From Clostridiales bacterium (GTDB lineage: Bacteria > Bacillota > Clostridia > Lachnospirales > WRAX01): DNA of 14,884 nucleotides. The position numbers and the translations under genes are program-made. Positions 7,077 through 13,631 of the stretch are shown one piece after another (position 1 is the first letter of the stretch; each line of letters begins with the position of its first letter). The DNA lies in contig JAITMW010000075.1 in NCBI GenBank assembly GCA_031277155.1, forward strand, positions 1 to 14,884, given 5' to 3'. The notes under the pieces are model-generated. The model was not told where the DNA came from. It did no database searches and saw nothing but the letters and a program-made list of their open reading frames with translations.

Positions 7077-7205
7077 GCTATTCCGTTTAAAAGACGCCCT
7101 CAGACTTCGATGAAACACCGTTGAAGCGTTCGTTGTTTCATCCTTGGTTTCGGCGAAGGTTCTCCGCCGAAACTTGGACTTCGGACGATTTTAAATCGGA
7201 TTAGC
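7077..7205. repeat. Compact palindromic repeat element (MITE-like) with imperfect terminal inverted repeats
   Basis: About 129 bp of non-coding DNA between convergent genes. The ends are imperfect inverted repeats: GCTATTCCGTTTAAAAGACG at 7077-7096 and, on the minus strand from 7205, GCTAATCCGATTTAAAATCG (7186-7205). Inside are two perfect 9-bp stems: GATGAAACA (7109-7117) with TGTTTCATC (7134-7142), and GTTTCGGCG (7147-7155) with CGCCGAAAC (7165-7173). GACTTCG occurs as a direct repeat at 7103-7109 and 7177-7183. It contains no ORF. The nested design is that of a non-autonomous mobile or dispersed repeat, or a folded RNA; only one copy is in the window. The right end overlaps the stop codon of the nitroreductase-like gene. 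The hairpins may also end transcription from both sides. Confidence 0.65.
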
Positions 7206-7902
7206 TATACACCACCGTTCCCGCGTAAATAAAGCCTTTTTTGGCCGGGGCGTCTGCTTCCCGCGTATAGCCAAAGGTTTCGCTTTCCTTGAATATATGG
7301 CAGATGGCGATGCCTAAGTCTATCGCGCCCATTTTGCCCAGCATCAGCCCAAGAATCGGATTGGGCTTTTTGCGATAGCAATGTATTTTGCCATTGTCCG
7401 CCACAAAATACCAGCCCTGCACATTCATGCCGCTTGGGGCAAGGCGCGCCGCTTCCAGCCTTGCGTCCGCCCCTTCGCTGATTTCCGTCAGGGCTTTTCG
7501 CCTAAAGTCCGCAGACCCGCGGTGCAATGGCTCTGCGGGCTTGCCAAAGGACATGCATATCACAAAAGGCAGAGCCGACGCCTCTTTTTCCTGGGGCTTT
7601 GCCGCGCCAAGCCAACAGCAGCCCAGGCCATTTTCGGAAAAAAACAGGTCCAGCTGCTGGCCGATAAAGCCGATGTTTTCAAGGTGGCCGTCTTTTTCCT
7701 CGCTGCCGAAAATCAGATAGTGGGGCGCTGTCACATTAAACATCCCCTTTGTCTTTTCGGCAATCTCGATGGAATAGCTGATATCCGGATAAAGCGGCGT
7801 CAGGCTTTCAATTTGCGCCCGCACCTTATCAAGTGCGGCGGCATCCAGCTTTGCCATCACGTATTTTCGTATGGATTTGCGCTTGCGAATTGTTTCGTTC
7901 AT
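7201..7902 (-). CDS. Nitroreductase-family protein (TM1586-type, putative FMN oxidoreductase)
   Basis: This 233-residue cytosolic protein resembles the putative TM-nitroreductase family, in which two nitroreductase-like halves are joined in one chain. The N-terminal IRKRKSIRKY (5-14) is the Arg-rich FMN-phosphate contact region; LDLFFSENGLGCCWLG (near 84-99) is the helical segment typical of nitroreductases; LAPSGMNVQGWYFV, in the C-terminal half, is the second hallmark (APSxxNxQ). The natural substrate is unknown; FMN/NAD(P)H-dependent reduction is inferred from the family. The start chosen is the ATG at 7902, with GGGAG at 7911-7915, 8 nt upstream; the in-frame ATG at 7917 lies on top of that site and inside the GNAT gene. 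The GNAT stop is 1 nt upstream, so the two are co-transcribed. The last codon and stop (AGC TAA) fall inside the right end of the repeat element. Confidence 0.8.
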   Translation of the reverse strand: MNETIRKRKSIRKYVMAKLDAAALDKVRAQIESLTPLYPDISYSIEIAEKTKGMFNVTAPHYLIFGSEEKDGHLENIGFIGQQLDLFFSENGLGCCWLGAAKPQEKEASALPFVICMSFGKPAEPLHRGSADFRRKALTEISEGADARLEAARLAPSGMNVQGWYFVADNGKIHCYRKKPNPILGLMLGKMGAIDLGIAICHIFKESETFGYTREADAPAKKGFIYAGTVVYS

Positions 7903-7903
7903 T

Positions 7904-8314
7904 TTAATCACTCCCATCTGCTTTGTTTACAATGAAAATCGTGCCTTCTCGCTGATATCCCAGCTTGCCGCCATAATAGCCGTCCACATCGCTCATGATA
8001 TAGATGGTATTACTCGGAAATTCCCGGCAAACATGCTCCATCATCAGCCGCCCATATCCTCTCCCCCTATATGCCGCATCCACAAGCAAATCGAAAATAT
8101 ACACCCCAAAGCCGCCGTCATCGCGACAGCGGACAAAGCCGCAGAGGGCGCCATTTTCAAATATCAGATATGTGATGCAATCTTGAAGGGCTTTTGAATA
8201 TTTGGCCCTGTTGCCCCCTTGCCAATATTCCCACTCTTCGCCCTCTCTCTCCATAAGGGAAAACAGGGCGCCTTCATCTTTGGGGCCATATTTTCTGATT
8301 GCGGCTTTGCGCAT
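7904..8314 (-). CDS. GNAT-family N-acetyltransferase
   Basis: This 136-residue protein is a single GNAT domain. The acetyl-CoA pyrophosphate loop is RGRGYG (83-88), followed by the helix RLMMEHVCREF. Upstream, FDLLVDAAYRG is the usual beta4 strand of motif A. Near the C-terminus, GYYGGKLGYQREGTIF (112-127) is the motif-B region, with the tyrosine-rich YxKLGY pattern. It transfers an acetyl group from acetyl-CoA to an amine; the acceptor cannot be told. The start ATG has AAAGGTG (8325-8331) at 10 nt. It is the first gene of a two-gene unit with the nitroreductase-like gene, whose Shine-Dalgarno lies in its last codons. A TTGACA promoter lies upstream. Confidence 0.88.
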   Translation of the reverse strand: MRKAAIRKYGPKDEGALFSLMEREGEEWEYWQGGNRAKYSKALQDCITYLIFENGALCGFVRCRDDGGFGVYIFDLLVDAAYRGRGYGRLMMEHVCREFPSNTIYIMSDVDGYYGGKLGYQREGTIFIVNKADGSD

Positions 8315-8367
8315 TTTGTCACATCACCTTTGCATATATTTTCGGCCACAGTCACAGCCGGGGCATA

Positions 8368-8397
8368 AATATAACATAATTTGGTATAAGTTGTCAA
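8368..8397 (-). promoter_or_regulatory. Sigma-A promoter of the GNAT-nitroreductase pair
   Basis: Minus-strand -35 TTGACA (8392-8397), 18-nt spacer, -10 TATATT (8368-8373); shifting the -10 by one gives TTATAT at 17 nt. It lies 53 bp before the GNAT start and diverges from the promoter at 8413-8441. Confidence 0.7.
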
Positions 8398-8412
8398 GTA
8401 TTCAACAAATCC

Positions 8413-8441
8413 TTGCCCAATACGATAAAATTTGATATAAT
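8413..8441 (+). promoter_or_regulatory. Strong sigma-A promoter (extended -10) for the Cys-rich protein and S9 peptidase
   Basis: -35 TTGCCC (8413-8418), 17-nt spacer and a consensus -10 TATAAT (8436-8441) preceded by TGA, which makes an extended -10. The predicted leader is about 28 nt before the Cys-rich protein start. It is back to back with the GNAT promoter: the two -35 boxes are 15 bp apart. Confidence 0.8.
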
Positions 8442-8475
8442 CATGATAACGCATCGCGGCGAGGAGGATTTGCAA

Positions 8476-8646
8476 ATGACAAACAAATTGCACTGTCCAT
8501 GCCCGTACATAACCTGCCCGCGCCATGGAGACTGCGTGGCTTGCAGGGAATATCACAAAGGGGGCAAGACTTCATGCATGAAGGAAATTAATGCCCAAGA
8601 GCCATCGGCCAAAGGAGGAGCATCAAATGGAACATCTGAAAATTGA
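8476..8646 (+). CDS. Small Cys-rich protein, probable metal-binding
   Basis: A 56-residue protein beginning MTNKLHCPCPYITCPRHG. Six cysteines and several histidines are packed into residues 6-37: CPCPYITC, PRHGDC, VACREYHK and SC. The spacing (CxC-x4-C-x2-H-x2-C-x2-C) suggests one small zinc- or iron-binding site. The tail after residue 40 is polar and looks disordered. I recall similar short CxC...CxxHGxCxxC proteins annotated as uncharacterised in Clostridia, but cannot name the family safely. The start at 8476 is set by GAGGAGG at 8461-8467 with 8 nt spacing; an in-frame ATG at 8413 overlaps the promoter and is rejected. Its last 20 bp overlap the S9 peptidase start in another frame, so the genes are co-transcribed and likely coupled in translation. 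Confidence 0.75.
   Translation: MTNKLHCPCPYITCPRHGDCVACREYHKGGKTSCMKEINAQEPSAKGGASNGTSEN
8611..8618 (+). promoter_or_regulatory. Ribosome binding site deciding the S9 peptidase start
   Basis: AAAGGAGG lies 8 nt before the ATG at 8627. It sits inside the coding region of the Cys-rich protein and shows that the in-frame ATG at 8591 is not the start. Confidence 0.85.
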
Positions 8647-10621
8647 CGATTTTAAGAATTACACATTTCTCAGCAATCTCAGCTATTCGCCCGGGGGCGA
8701 AAGCGCCGCCGTCCTAGCCGCCAAGGCCAATGACAAAAATGGATATCACAAGACAATTTTTGTTGACAAAGGCGATGGGTATTTCCCGCTTACGTCCGTC
8801 AGCGGCAATGTCGGGCAATATATCTGGCTGGACGACGCGCACATCCTGTTTTCCGAAATCAGAAACGAAGAAACGAAGAAAAAGCAAGATGAAGGGCGCG
8901 AGATAAGCAGCTTTCATAAGATTTGCATCCATGGCGGCGAGGCGGCGGCGGCCTTTGATGTGGAAGCCACTGTCACCGACATAAAACTTCGTGCGGACGG
9001 CTCTTTTATTATGAATGTGGTGTATGACGGCGCGCGGCCGTCTTTTGAGGGCAAATCCGACTGGGAGGCCGCCGAAATCCTAAAGCAGCTAAAGAAGGAA
9101 AAGAGCTATCAGGTGGTGGACGAGCTTCCGTTTTGGTTTGACGGCAAGGGCTTCACCAACAAAAAGCGCAGCCGCCTGTATCAATACAGCGCCGAGGGCA
9201 AGCTGACGGCGCTGACGGGGCCGCTGGATAATGTGCTGGATTATAAGCTGTCGCCCTGCGGCAATTACATATTGCTTGATTGCGAGATGGCGCCATATGA
9301 AATAAGCAGCGTAAAAAGCAACCTGTATCTGCTGGACATCAAGGGCGGCGAGACCAAAAAGCTGCTGGATGAAGATATGTTCATCGAGGCATTTGATTTT
9401 TACCGGGACAAATTTGTTCTTGCGGCCTCTAAAGGCGAAAATTACAATTTTCATGAGCATCCCGCCTTTTATTTGATTGACAAAGACGGCGCAATGCGGA
9501 AATTGTGCGATTATGACCGCTCCATCGGCTCCGCCGCCATGTCGGACAGCAAATTCTCCGGCGGCCATACCAGCATGGTGCATGATGACGGCTTTTATTT
9601 CTTGTCCCTGCACGATTTTCGCGCGGATGTGTTTAGGCTTTGCCTGAAAAGCGGCGAAATCAGCAATGCCCTAAACAGCGGCGGCAATGTGGATTTTTTT
9701 GACATCAACGGCGGCAAAATTATCTATGCCGCGATGAAAGGCCTTAGCCTACAAGAGATTTACGAAGCGGACGAGAAAAAGAGCAGCTTTAATGACGCGG
9801 CCCTGGCGGGCAAAAAGCTCTCTGTGCCGCGGCATCACGTCATTACGGACAAAGATGGCTATAAAATTGACGGCTGGGTGATGAAGCCCGTGGACTTTGA
9901 ACAGGGCAAGACATATCCCGCTATATTGAACATCCATGGCGGGCCCAAGGCCGCCTATGGGGACAGCTTTTTCCACGAGATGCAATATTGGGCGGGCCGT
10001 GGCTATTTTGTGATGTTTTGCAATCCCCGCGGCTCTGACGGCAAGGGCAATGACTTTGCCGAAATTCGCGGCAAATACGGCACTGTGGACTATGAAAATA
10101 TCATGCAGTTTGCCGACGAGATGTGCGACGAATATCCCGCCGTCAATCGGGCCAAAATGGGTGTTACGGGCGGCTCTTACGGCGGCTTTATGACCAATTG
10201 GATTATCGGGCAGCCCAAAACCGCCGACAGATTTGCCGCCGCCGCAACCCAGCGCAGCATCTGCAATTGGATTTCGTTCAGCTATGTCAGCGATATCGGC
10301 TATTTCTTCGGGCCGGACCAGCAGGGCGCCCACAATGTCACAGACCCGGCGGACGTTGCGGACAAAATGTGGCAACATTCGCCGCTGAAATATGCCGCCA
10401 ATGTGACCACGCCCACGCTGATACTACATTCTGACGAGGATTATCGCTGCTGGATACCCGAGGCATACCAGTGGTTTACCGCCTTGAAGCTAAACGGCGT
10501 GGAAACGCGCCTGCACATCTTCCGCGGAGAAGGCCACGAGCTTTCGCGCTCCGGCAAGCCCGACCATCGTGAACGCAGAATTAAGGAGATTACGGATTGG
10601 ATGGACAAATTTTGCAAATAA
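8627..10621 (+). CDS. S9 family peptidase (prolyl oligopeptidase / acylaminoacyl-peptidase type)
   Basis: This 664-residue protein has no signal peptide. The N-terminal part (about 1-390) looks like the beta-propeller that gates the active site, with repeated strand motifs such as LSYSPGGESAAVL and YKLSPCGNYILL. The C-terminal alpha/beta hydrolase domain (about 400-664) has the oxyanion-region HGGP at 437-440, the nucleophile Ser517 in GGSYGGFMTNW, Asp605 in SDEDYRCW and His637 in GEGHELSRSGKP, giving a complete Ser-Asp-His triad. NPRGSDGKG is also typical of the acylaminoacyl-peptidase branch. It probably removes N-terminal residues or acyl-amino acids from short cytosolic peptides; specificity is not readable. 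It is second in a unit with the Cys-rich protein, overlapping it by 20 bp, and ends at a strong hairpin. Confidence 0.92.
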   Translation: MEHLKIDDFKNYTFLSNLSYSPGGESAAVLAAKANDKNGYHKTIFVDKGDGYFPLTSVSGNVGQYIWLDDAHILFSEIRNEETKKKQDEGREISSFHKICIHGGEAAAAFDVEATVTDIKLRADGSFIMNVVYDGARPSFEGKSDWEAAEILKQLKKEKSYQVVDELPFWFDGKGFTNKKRSRLYQYSAEGKLTALTGPLDNVLDYKLSPCGNYILLDCEMAPYEISSVKSNLYLLDIKGGETKKLLDEDMFIEAFDFYRDKFVLAASKGENYNFHEHPAFYLIDKDGAMRKLCDYDRSIGSAAMSDSKFSGGHTSMVHDDGFYFLSLHDFRADVFRLCLKSGEISNALNSGGNVDFFDINGGKIIYAAMKGLSLQEIYEADEKKSSFNDAALAGKKLSVPRHHVITDKDGYKIDGWVMKPVDFEQGKTYPAILNIHGGPKAAYGDSFFHEMQYWAGRGYFVMFCNPRGSDGKGNDFAEIRGKYGTVDYENIMQFADEMCDEYPAVNRAKMGVTGGSYGGFMTNWIIGQPKTADRFAAAATQRSICNWISFSYVSDIGYFFGPDQQGAHNVTDPADVADKMWQHSPLKYAANVTTPTLILHSDEDYRCWIPEAYQWFTALKLNGVETRLHIFRGEGHELSRSGKPDHRERRIKEITDWMDKFCK

Positions 10622-10635
10622 AGGATAAATCGGTT

Positions 10636-10660
10636 ACGGGACGCCCAGGGGGCGTCCCGT
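10636..10660. terminator. Hairpin at the convergent junction of the S9 peptidase and etfA
   Basis: A perfect 11-bp GC-rich stem, ACGGGACGCCC (10636-10646) and GGGCGTCCCGT (10650-10660), with a 3-nt loop AGG. It starts 15 bp after the peptidase stop and ends 5 bp before the etfA stop, so it can serve both strands. Neither side has a good U tract, which lowers confidence in simple intrinsic termination; the hairpin would still protect both 3' ends. Confidence 0.75.
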
Positions 10661-10665
10661 TGTCG

Positions 10666-11658
10666 TTATGTCGCCATTTCCTTTTTCAATCTGTTGACCA
10701 ATTTAGGAATGATTTTATGCATGTCGCCCACAATGCCCACGTCTGCCACCTCAAAAATGGGTGCCTCGGCGTTTTTGTTGATGGCGAATATTAAGCCGGA
10801 TTCCTCCATGCCTGCCACATGCTGTATTGCGCCGGATATGCCGCAGGCAAAATATACATCGGGCCGCACGGTTTTGCCCGTTTGGCCAACCTGCCTGTCC
10901 TTTTCGCTCCAGCCTGAATCAACCGCCGCGCGCGAGGCCGAAACCTCGCCGCCAAGCTGGTCCGCAAGCTGGCGCAGGGTCGCGAAGTTTTCGGGCTTGC
11001 CCGTGCCGCGGCCGCCTGATATCAGGATATTCGCCTCGGTGATGTCCCGCGCCTCCTTTGTCTGCATCACGGTCTCCAAAATCTCCACATTGGCGTCATC
11101 GGGGCTAAAATCCACGGCAAAGCGCGAAATCTCTCCGCTTCTTTGCTCCGGTGTGCAAGCCAGCATCACGCCGGGCCGCACGGTGGCCATTTGGGGGCGA
11201 TGCTGGGGACAAATAATTGTCGCCATAATATTGCCGCCAAAGGCCGGGCGCGTCATCAGCAGGTCCTTCGTCTCATTGTCAATCTCCAGGGCCGTGCAAT
11301 CCGCCGTCAGTCCCGTTTTTATGCGCGCGGCAATGCGGGGCGCCAGGTCTCGGCCGATGGATGTGGCGCCAACCAGCACAATGTCGGGATTTTCATCTTT
11401 GATGACGGCGCAGGCTGCCTTTGTAAACGGCTCTGTCATATAATCTTTTAAGATTGCGTCGTCAACGCAGACGACCTTGTCCGCGCCGTGGTCTATCAAC
11501 ACCCGGGCCAGGTTGTCAATTTCATGGCCCATCAACAGCGCAACCACGTTTTGTCCCAGATGGCCGGCCAATTCCCTGCCTTTGCCTATCAATTCCAACG
11601 AAACCTTTTGTAATAGGCCGTCGCGCTGTTCGCAAATCACCAATATATTTTCGCTCAT
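10666..11658 (-). CDS. etfA: Electron transfer flavoprotein, alpha subunit
   Basis: A 330-residue EtfA. The N-terminal domain starts MSENILVICEQRDG; the C-terminal FAD-binding domain shows ISGGRGTGKPENF (213-225), SRAAVDSGW (242-250), RQVGQTGKTVRPDVYFACG (255-273), SGAIQH (275-280) and AVADVGIVGD-like EVADVGIVGDMHKIIP (303-318). With EtfB it accepts electrons from the acyl-CoA dehydrogenase encoded two genes upstream, or in the Clostridial bifurcating form couples crotonyl-CoA and ferredoxin reduction to NADH oxidation. The start at 11658 follows AAAGGGGG (11669-11676) by 10 nt, a site that overlaps the etfB stop; a longer reading from 11745 would run 71 bp into etfB and adds no family sequence. 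It is the last gene of the operon. Confidence 0.95.
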   Translation of the reverse strand: MSENILVICEQRDGLLQKVSLELIGKGRELAGHLGQNVVALLMGHEIDNLARVLIDHGADKVVCVDDAILKDYMTEPFTKAACAVIKDENPDIVLVGATSIGRDLAPRIAARIKTGLTADCTALEIDNETKDLLMTRPAFGGNIMATIICPQHRPQMATVRPGVMLACTPEQRSGEISRFAVDFSPDDANVEILETVMQTKEARDITEANILISGGRGTGKPENFATLRQLADQLGGEVSASRAAVDSGWSEKDRQVGQTGKTVRPDVYFACGISGAIQHVAGMEESGLIFAINKNAEAPIFEVADVGIVGDMHKIIPKLVNRLKKEMAT

Positions 11659-11674
11659 TTGAATGTAGCCCCCT

Positions 11675-12487
11675 TTACAGCACATAATGCTCTTTGAGCT
11701 TGCTGACAATAATTTCCACAGCCTCGTCCTCGGAAACCGCGTCATGCAGCGTCCCCTGGCCCTTGGCCGTCTTTGTGAAGGATTTTTTCACCCGGGTGGG
11801 AGAGCCCTTCAGCCCAATGTCCTTTTCATCAACAAAATCCTTGATATCTTCGTATTTCAGTATCTTCACCGGGATATCGTCATATGCCGCCACAACGCCG
11901 CCCACGGACATATATCTGGGCGTGTTGAGGGTTGAAAGGGCGGTAACAAGGGCGGGAAGCTTTATTTTGATTTTTTGATAGCGGTCCTCATAGTATCTTT
12001 GGACAATCAGCGCGGCCTCCTCGGGCAATTTCTCAATGTCCTGGGCATAGGATACCTGGGGAATCCCCAGATGCTCCGCAATTTGCGGCCCCACCTGCGC
12101 CGTGTCCCCGTCAATGGCCTGCCTGCCCGTGATGATAAGGTCATACCCCAGCATTTTTGCGGCGCCCGCAAGGGTTCTGGATGTGGCCCAGGTATCGGCA
12201 CCGCCAAACAGCTTGTCCGAAACCAGATATGCCTCGTCACAGCCCATGGCAAGAGCCTCCCGCAGAGCCACATCGGCCTGCATTGGCCCCATGCTGATAA
12301 CGGTCACATGACAGCCATATCTATCTTTCAATTCAAGGGCGGCCTCTATGCCGCACAGGTCGTCGGGATTGATAATTGAAGGCACGCCGTCGCGCAGCAA
12401 CACGCCCGTCACGGGGTCCAGCTTAACCTCATTGGTATTGGGCACCTGCTTGATGCACACAATAATTCTCAATTTTCCATTTTCCAT
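11675..12487 (-). CDS. etfB: Electron transfer flavoprotein, beta subunit
   Basis: A 270-residue EtfB. Family segments in order are LRIIVCIKQVPNTNEVKLDP (6-25), PSIINPDDLCGIEAAL (36-51), VTVISMGPMQADVALREALA (61-80), FGGADTWATSRTLA (94-107), ITGRQAIDGDTAQVGPQIAE (119-138) and LPALVTALSTLNTPRYMS (177-194). The GDTAQVGP nucleotide-binding segment and the neighbouring dehydrogenase resemble Clostridial Bcd-Etf complexes, in which EtfB binds the second FAD and NADH; bifurcation is inferred, not shown. The start at 12487 lies 1 nt after the acyl-CoA dehydrogenase stop, with AGG in the last codons of that gene as a modest Shine-Dalgarno. An in-frame ATG at 12514 would sit inside the upstream gene. 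etfA follows after 16 nt. Confidence 0.95.
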   Translation of the reverse strand: MENGKLRIIVCIKQVPNTNEVKLDPVTGVLLRDGVPSIINPDDLCGIEAALELKDRYGCHVTVISMGPMQADVALREALAMGCDEAYLVSDKLFGGADTWATSRTLAGAAKMLGYDLIITGRQAIDGDTAQVGPQIAEHLGIPQVSYAQDIEKLPEEAALIVQRYYEDRYQKIKIKLPALVTALSTLNTPRYMSVGGVVAAYDDIPVKILKYEDIKDFVDEKDIGLKGSPTRVKKSFTKTAKGQGTLHDAVSEDEAVEIIVSKLKEHYVL

Positions 12488-12488
12488 T

Positions 12489-13631
12489 CTACCTAACCCC
12501 CATTCCCGCAGCAACGACCATTTTTTGCACCTCGCTGGTGCCTTCGTAAATTTCCGTAATTTTTGCGTCCCGCATCATGCGCTCTATGGCATATTCGCGA
12601 ATATATCCATAGCCGCCGTGCAGCTGCAAACACCGCCGCGTCACGTCGGAAGCCACTTCAGAAGCAAACAGCTTTGCCATGGCCGCCTCGCCGGAATATT
12701 TCTGGCCGGCGTCTTTCAGACAGGCGGCGCGATATGTCAACAGGCGCGCGGCGTCAACCTTGGTCTGCATATCCGCCAAATCAAATTGCGTATTTTGAAA
12801 TTGGGATATGCGCTTGCCAAATTGCTTGCGCTCCTTCACATAATTCACCGTGATATCAATGGCGCCTTGGGCAATGCCCAGGGCCTGGGCCGCAATGCCA
12901 ATGCGCCCGCCGTCCAGGGTCTGCATGGCAATTTTAAAGCCCTGCCCTTCTTTGCCCAGCAAATTTTCCTTGGGCACAATGCAATCTTCCATAATCAGCT
13001 CCCGCGTGGCAGAGCCGCGTATGCCCATCTTCTTTTCCTCTTTGCCGATGGAAAATCCAGGAAAATCCTTTTCGACGATAAAGGCAGAACAGCCCCGCGT
13101 GCCCTTGGACTTGTCCGTCATGGCGATGATGATATACACATGGGCGGCACCCGCATTTGTAATGAAGATTTTCGTGCCGTTTAAGACATAATTATCCCCA
13201 TCCAGCACCGCCGTGGTCTGCTGCATGGCGGCGTCGGTGCCGGCACCGGCCTCTGTCAGGCCAAAGGCGCCAATCCACTGCCCGCTGGCCAGCTTTGGCA
13301 GATATTTTTCCTTTTGCTGCTGTGTTCCCGCCTCGTAAATGGGCGCGGTACACAGGCTGGCGTGGGCCGAAACCACAACGCCCGTCGTGGCGCATACCTT
13401 CGACAACTCTTCAACGCACATGGCATATGCCAAATTGTCGGCGCCGCTGCCTCCGTATTCCTTTGGAAAAGGCACCCCCATAAAGCCGTATCTGCCCAGC
13501 TTTTTGGCGGTTTCATACGGAAACTCCTCTTTTTCGTCAATTTCGGCCGCTATGGGCTCCACTTCATGAATTGCGAACTTTTGGAAAAGCTCTTGCATCA
13601 AAACATGCTTTTTCGACAGATTAAAATCCAT
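12489..13631 (-). CDS. Acyl-CoA dehydrogenase, butyryl-CoA dehydrogenase-like
   Basis: A 380-residue short-chain acyl-CoA dehydrogenase, length normal for Bcd-type enzymes. The FAD/substrate loop GAFGLTEAGAGTDA lies in the middle domain; GIRGSATRELIMEDCIVP and LDGGRIGIAAQALGIAQGA are family signatures; KERKQFGK and QLHGGYGYI lie in the C-terminal helical domain. The catalytic base is Glu363 in EIYEGTSEVQK, at the position equivalent to Glu367 of Megasphaera butyryl-CoA dehydrogenase. It interconverts acyl-CoA and 2-enoyl-CoA, exchanging electrons with the EtfAB encoded next. The start at 13631 (MDFNLSKKH) is backed by GGGG at 13640-13643 (8 nt) and by family N-termini; ATGs at 13634 and 13640 are less likely. 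It overlaps the KAS III-like gene by 11 bp. Chain length and direction are not readable: butyryl-CoA is usual, but no thiolase, crotonase or hydroxybutyryl-CoA dehydrogenase is present here. Confidence 0.92.
   Translation of the reverse strand: MDFNLSKKHVLMQELFQKFAIHEVEPIAAEIDEKEEFPYETAKKLGRYGFMGVPFPKEYGGSGADNLAYAMCVEELSKVCATTGVVVSAHASLCTAPIYEAGTQQQKEKYLPKLASGQWIGAFGLTEAGAGTDAAMQQTTAVLDGDNYVLNGTKIFITNAGAAHVYIIIAMTDKSKGTRGCSAFIVEKDFPGFSIGKEEKKMGIRGSATRELIMEDCIVPKENLLGKEGQGFKIAMQTLDGGRIGIAAQALGIAQGAIDITVNYVKERKQFGKRISQFQNTQFDLADMQTKVDAARLLTYRAACLKDAGQKYSGEAAMAKLFASEVASDVTRRCLQLHGGYGYIREYAIERMMRDAKITEIYEGTSEVQKMVVAAGMGVR

Noticed and set aside
9089..10378. Two long minus-strand open frames (174 and 209 codons) opposite the S9 peptidase
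   Set aside because: Antisense shadows of a gene with a complete catalytic triad; composition is biased and no domain is seen.
10636..10660. CRISPR repeat or attachment site at the GC-rich inverted repeat
   Set aside because: It is a single hairpin without repeated units or integrase genes; a 3'-end hairpin between convergent genes explains it.
10694..11443. 249-codon plus-strand open frame opposite etfA
   Set aside because: Shadow of a strongly conserved gene; no family resemblance.
11659..11745. N-terminal extension of EtfA
   Set aside because: It would overlap etfB by 71 bp and adds residues absent from the family; the ATG at 11658 has its own Shine-Dalgarno.
12348..13184. 278-codon plus-strand open frame opposite etfB and the acyl-CoA dehydrogenase
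   Set aside because: It crosses the junction of two well-supported minus-strand genes and carries no recognisable motif.
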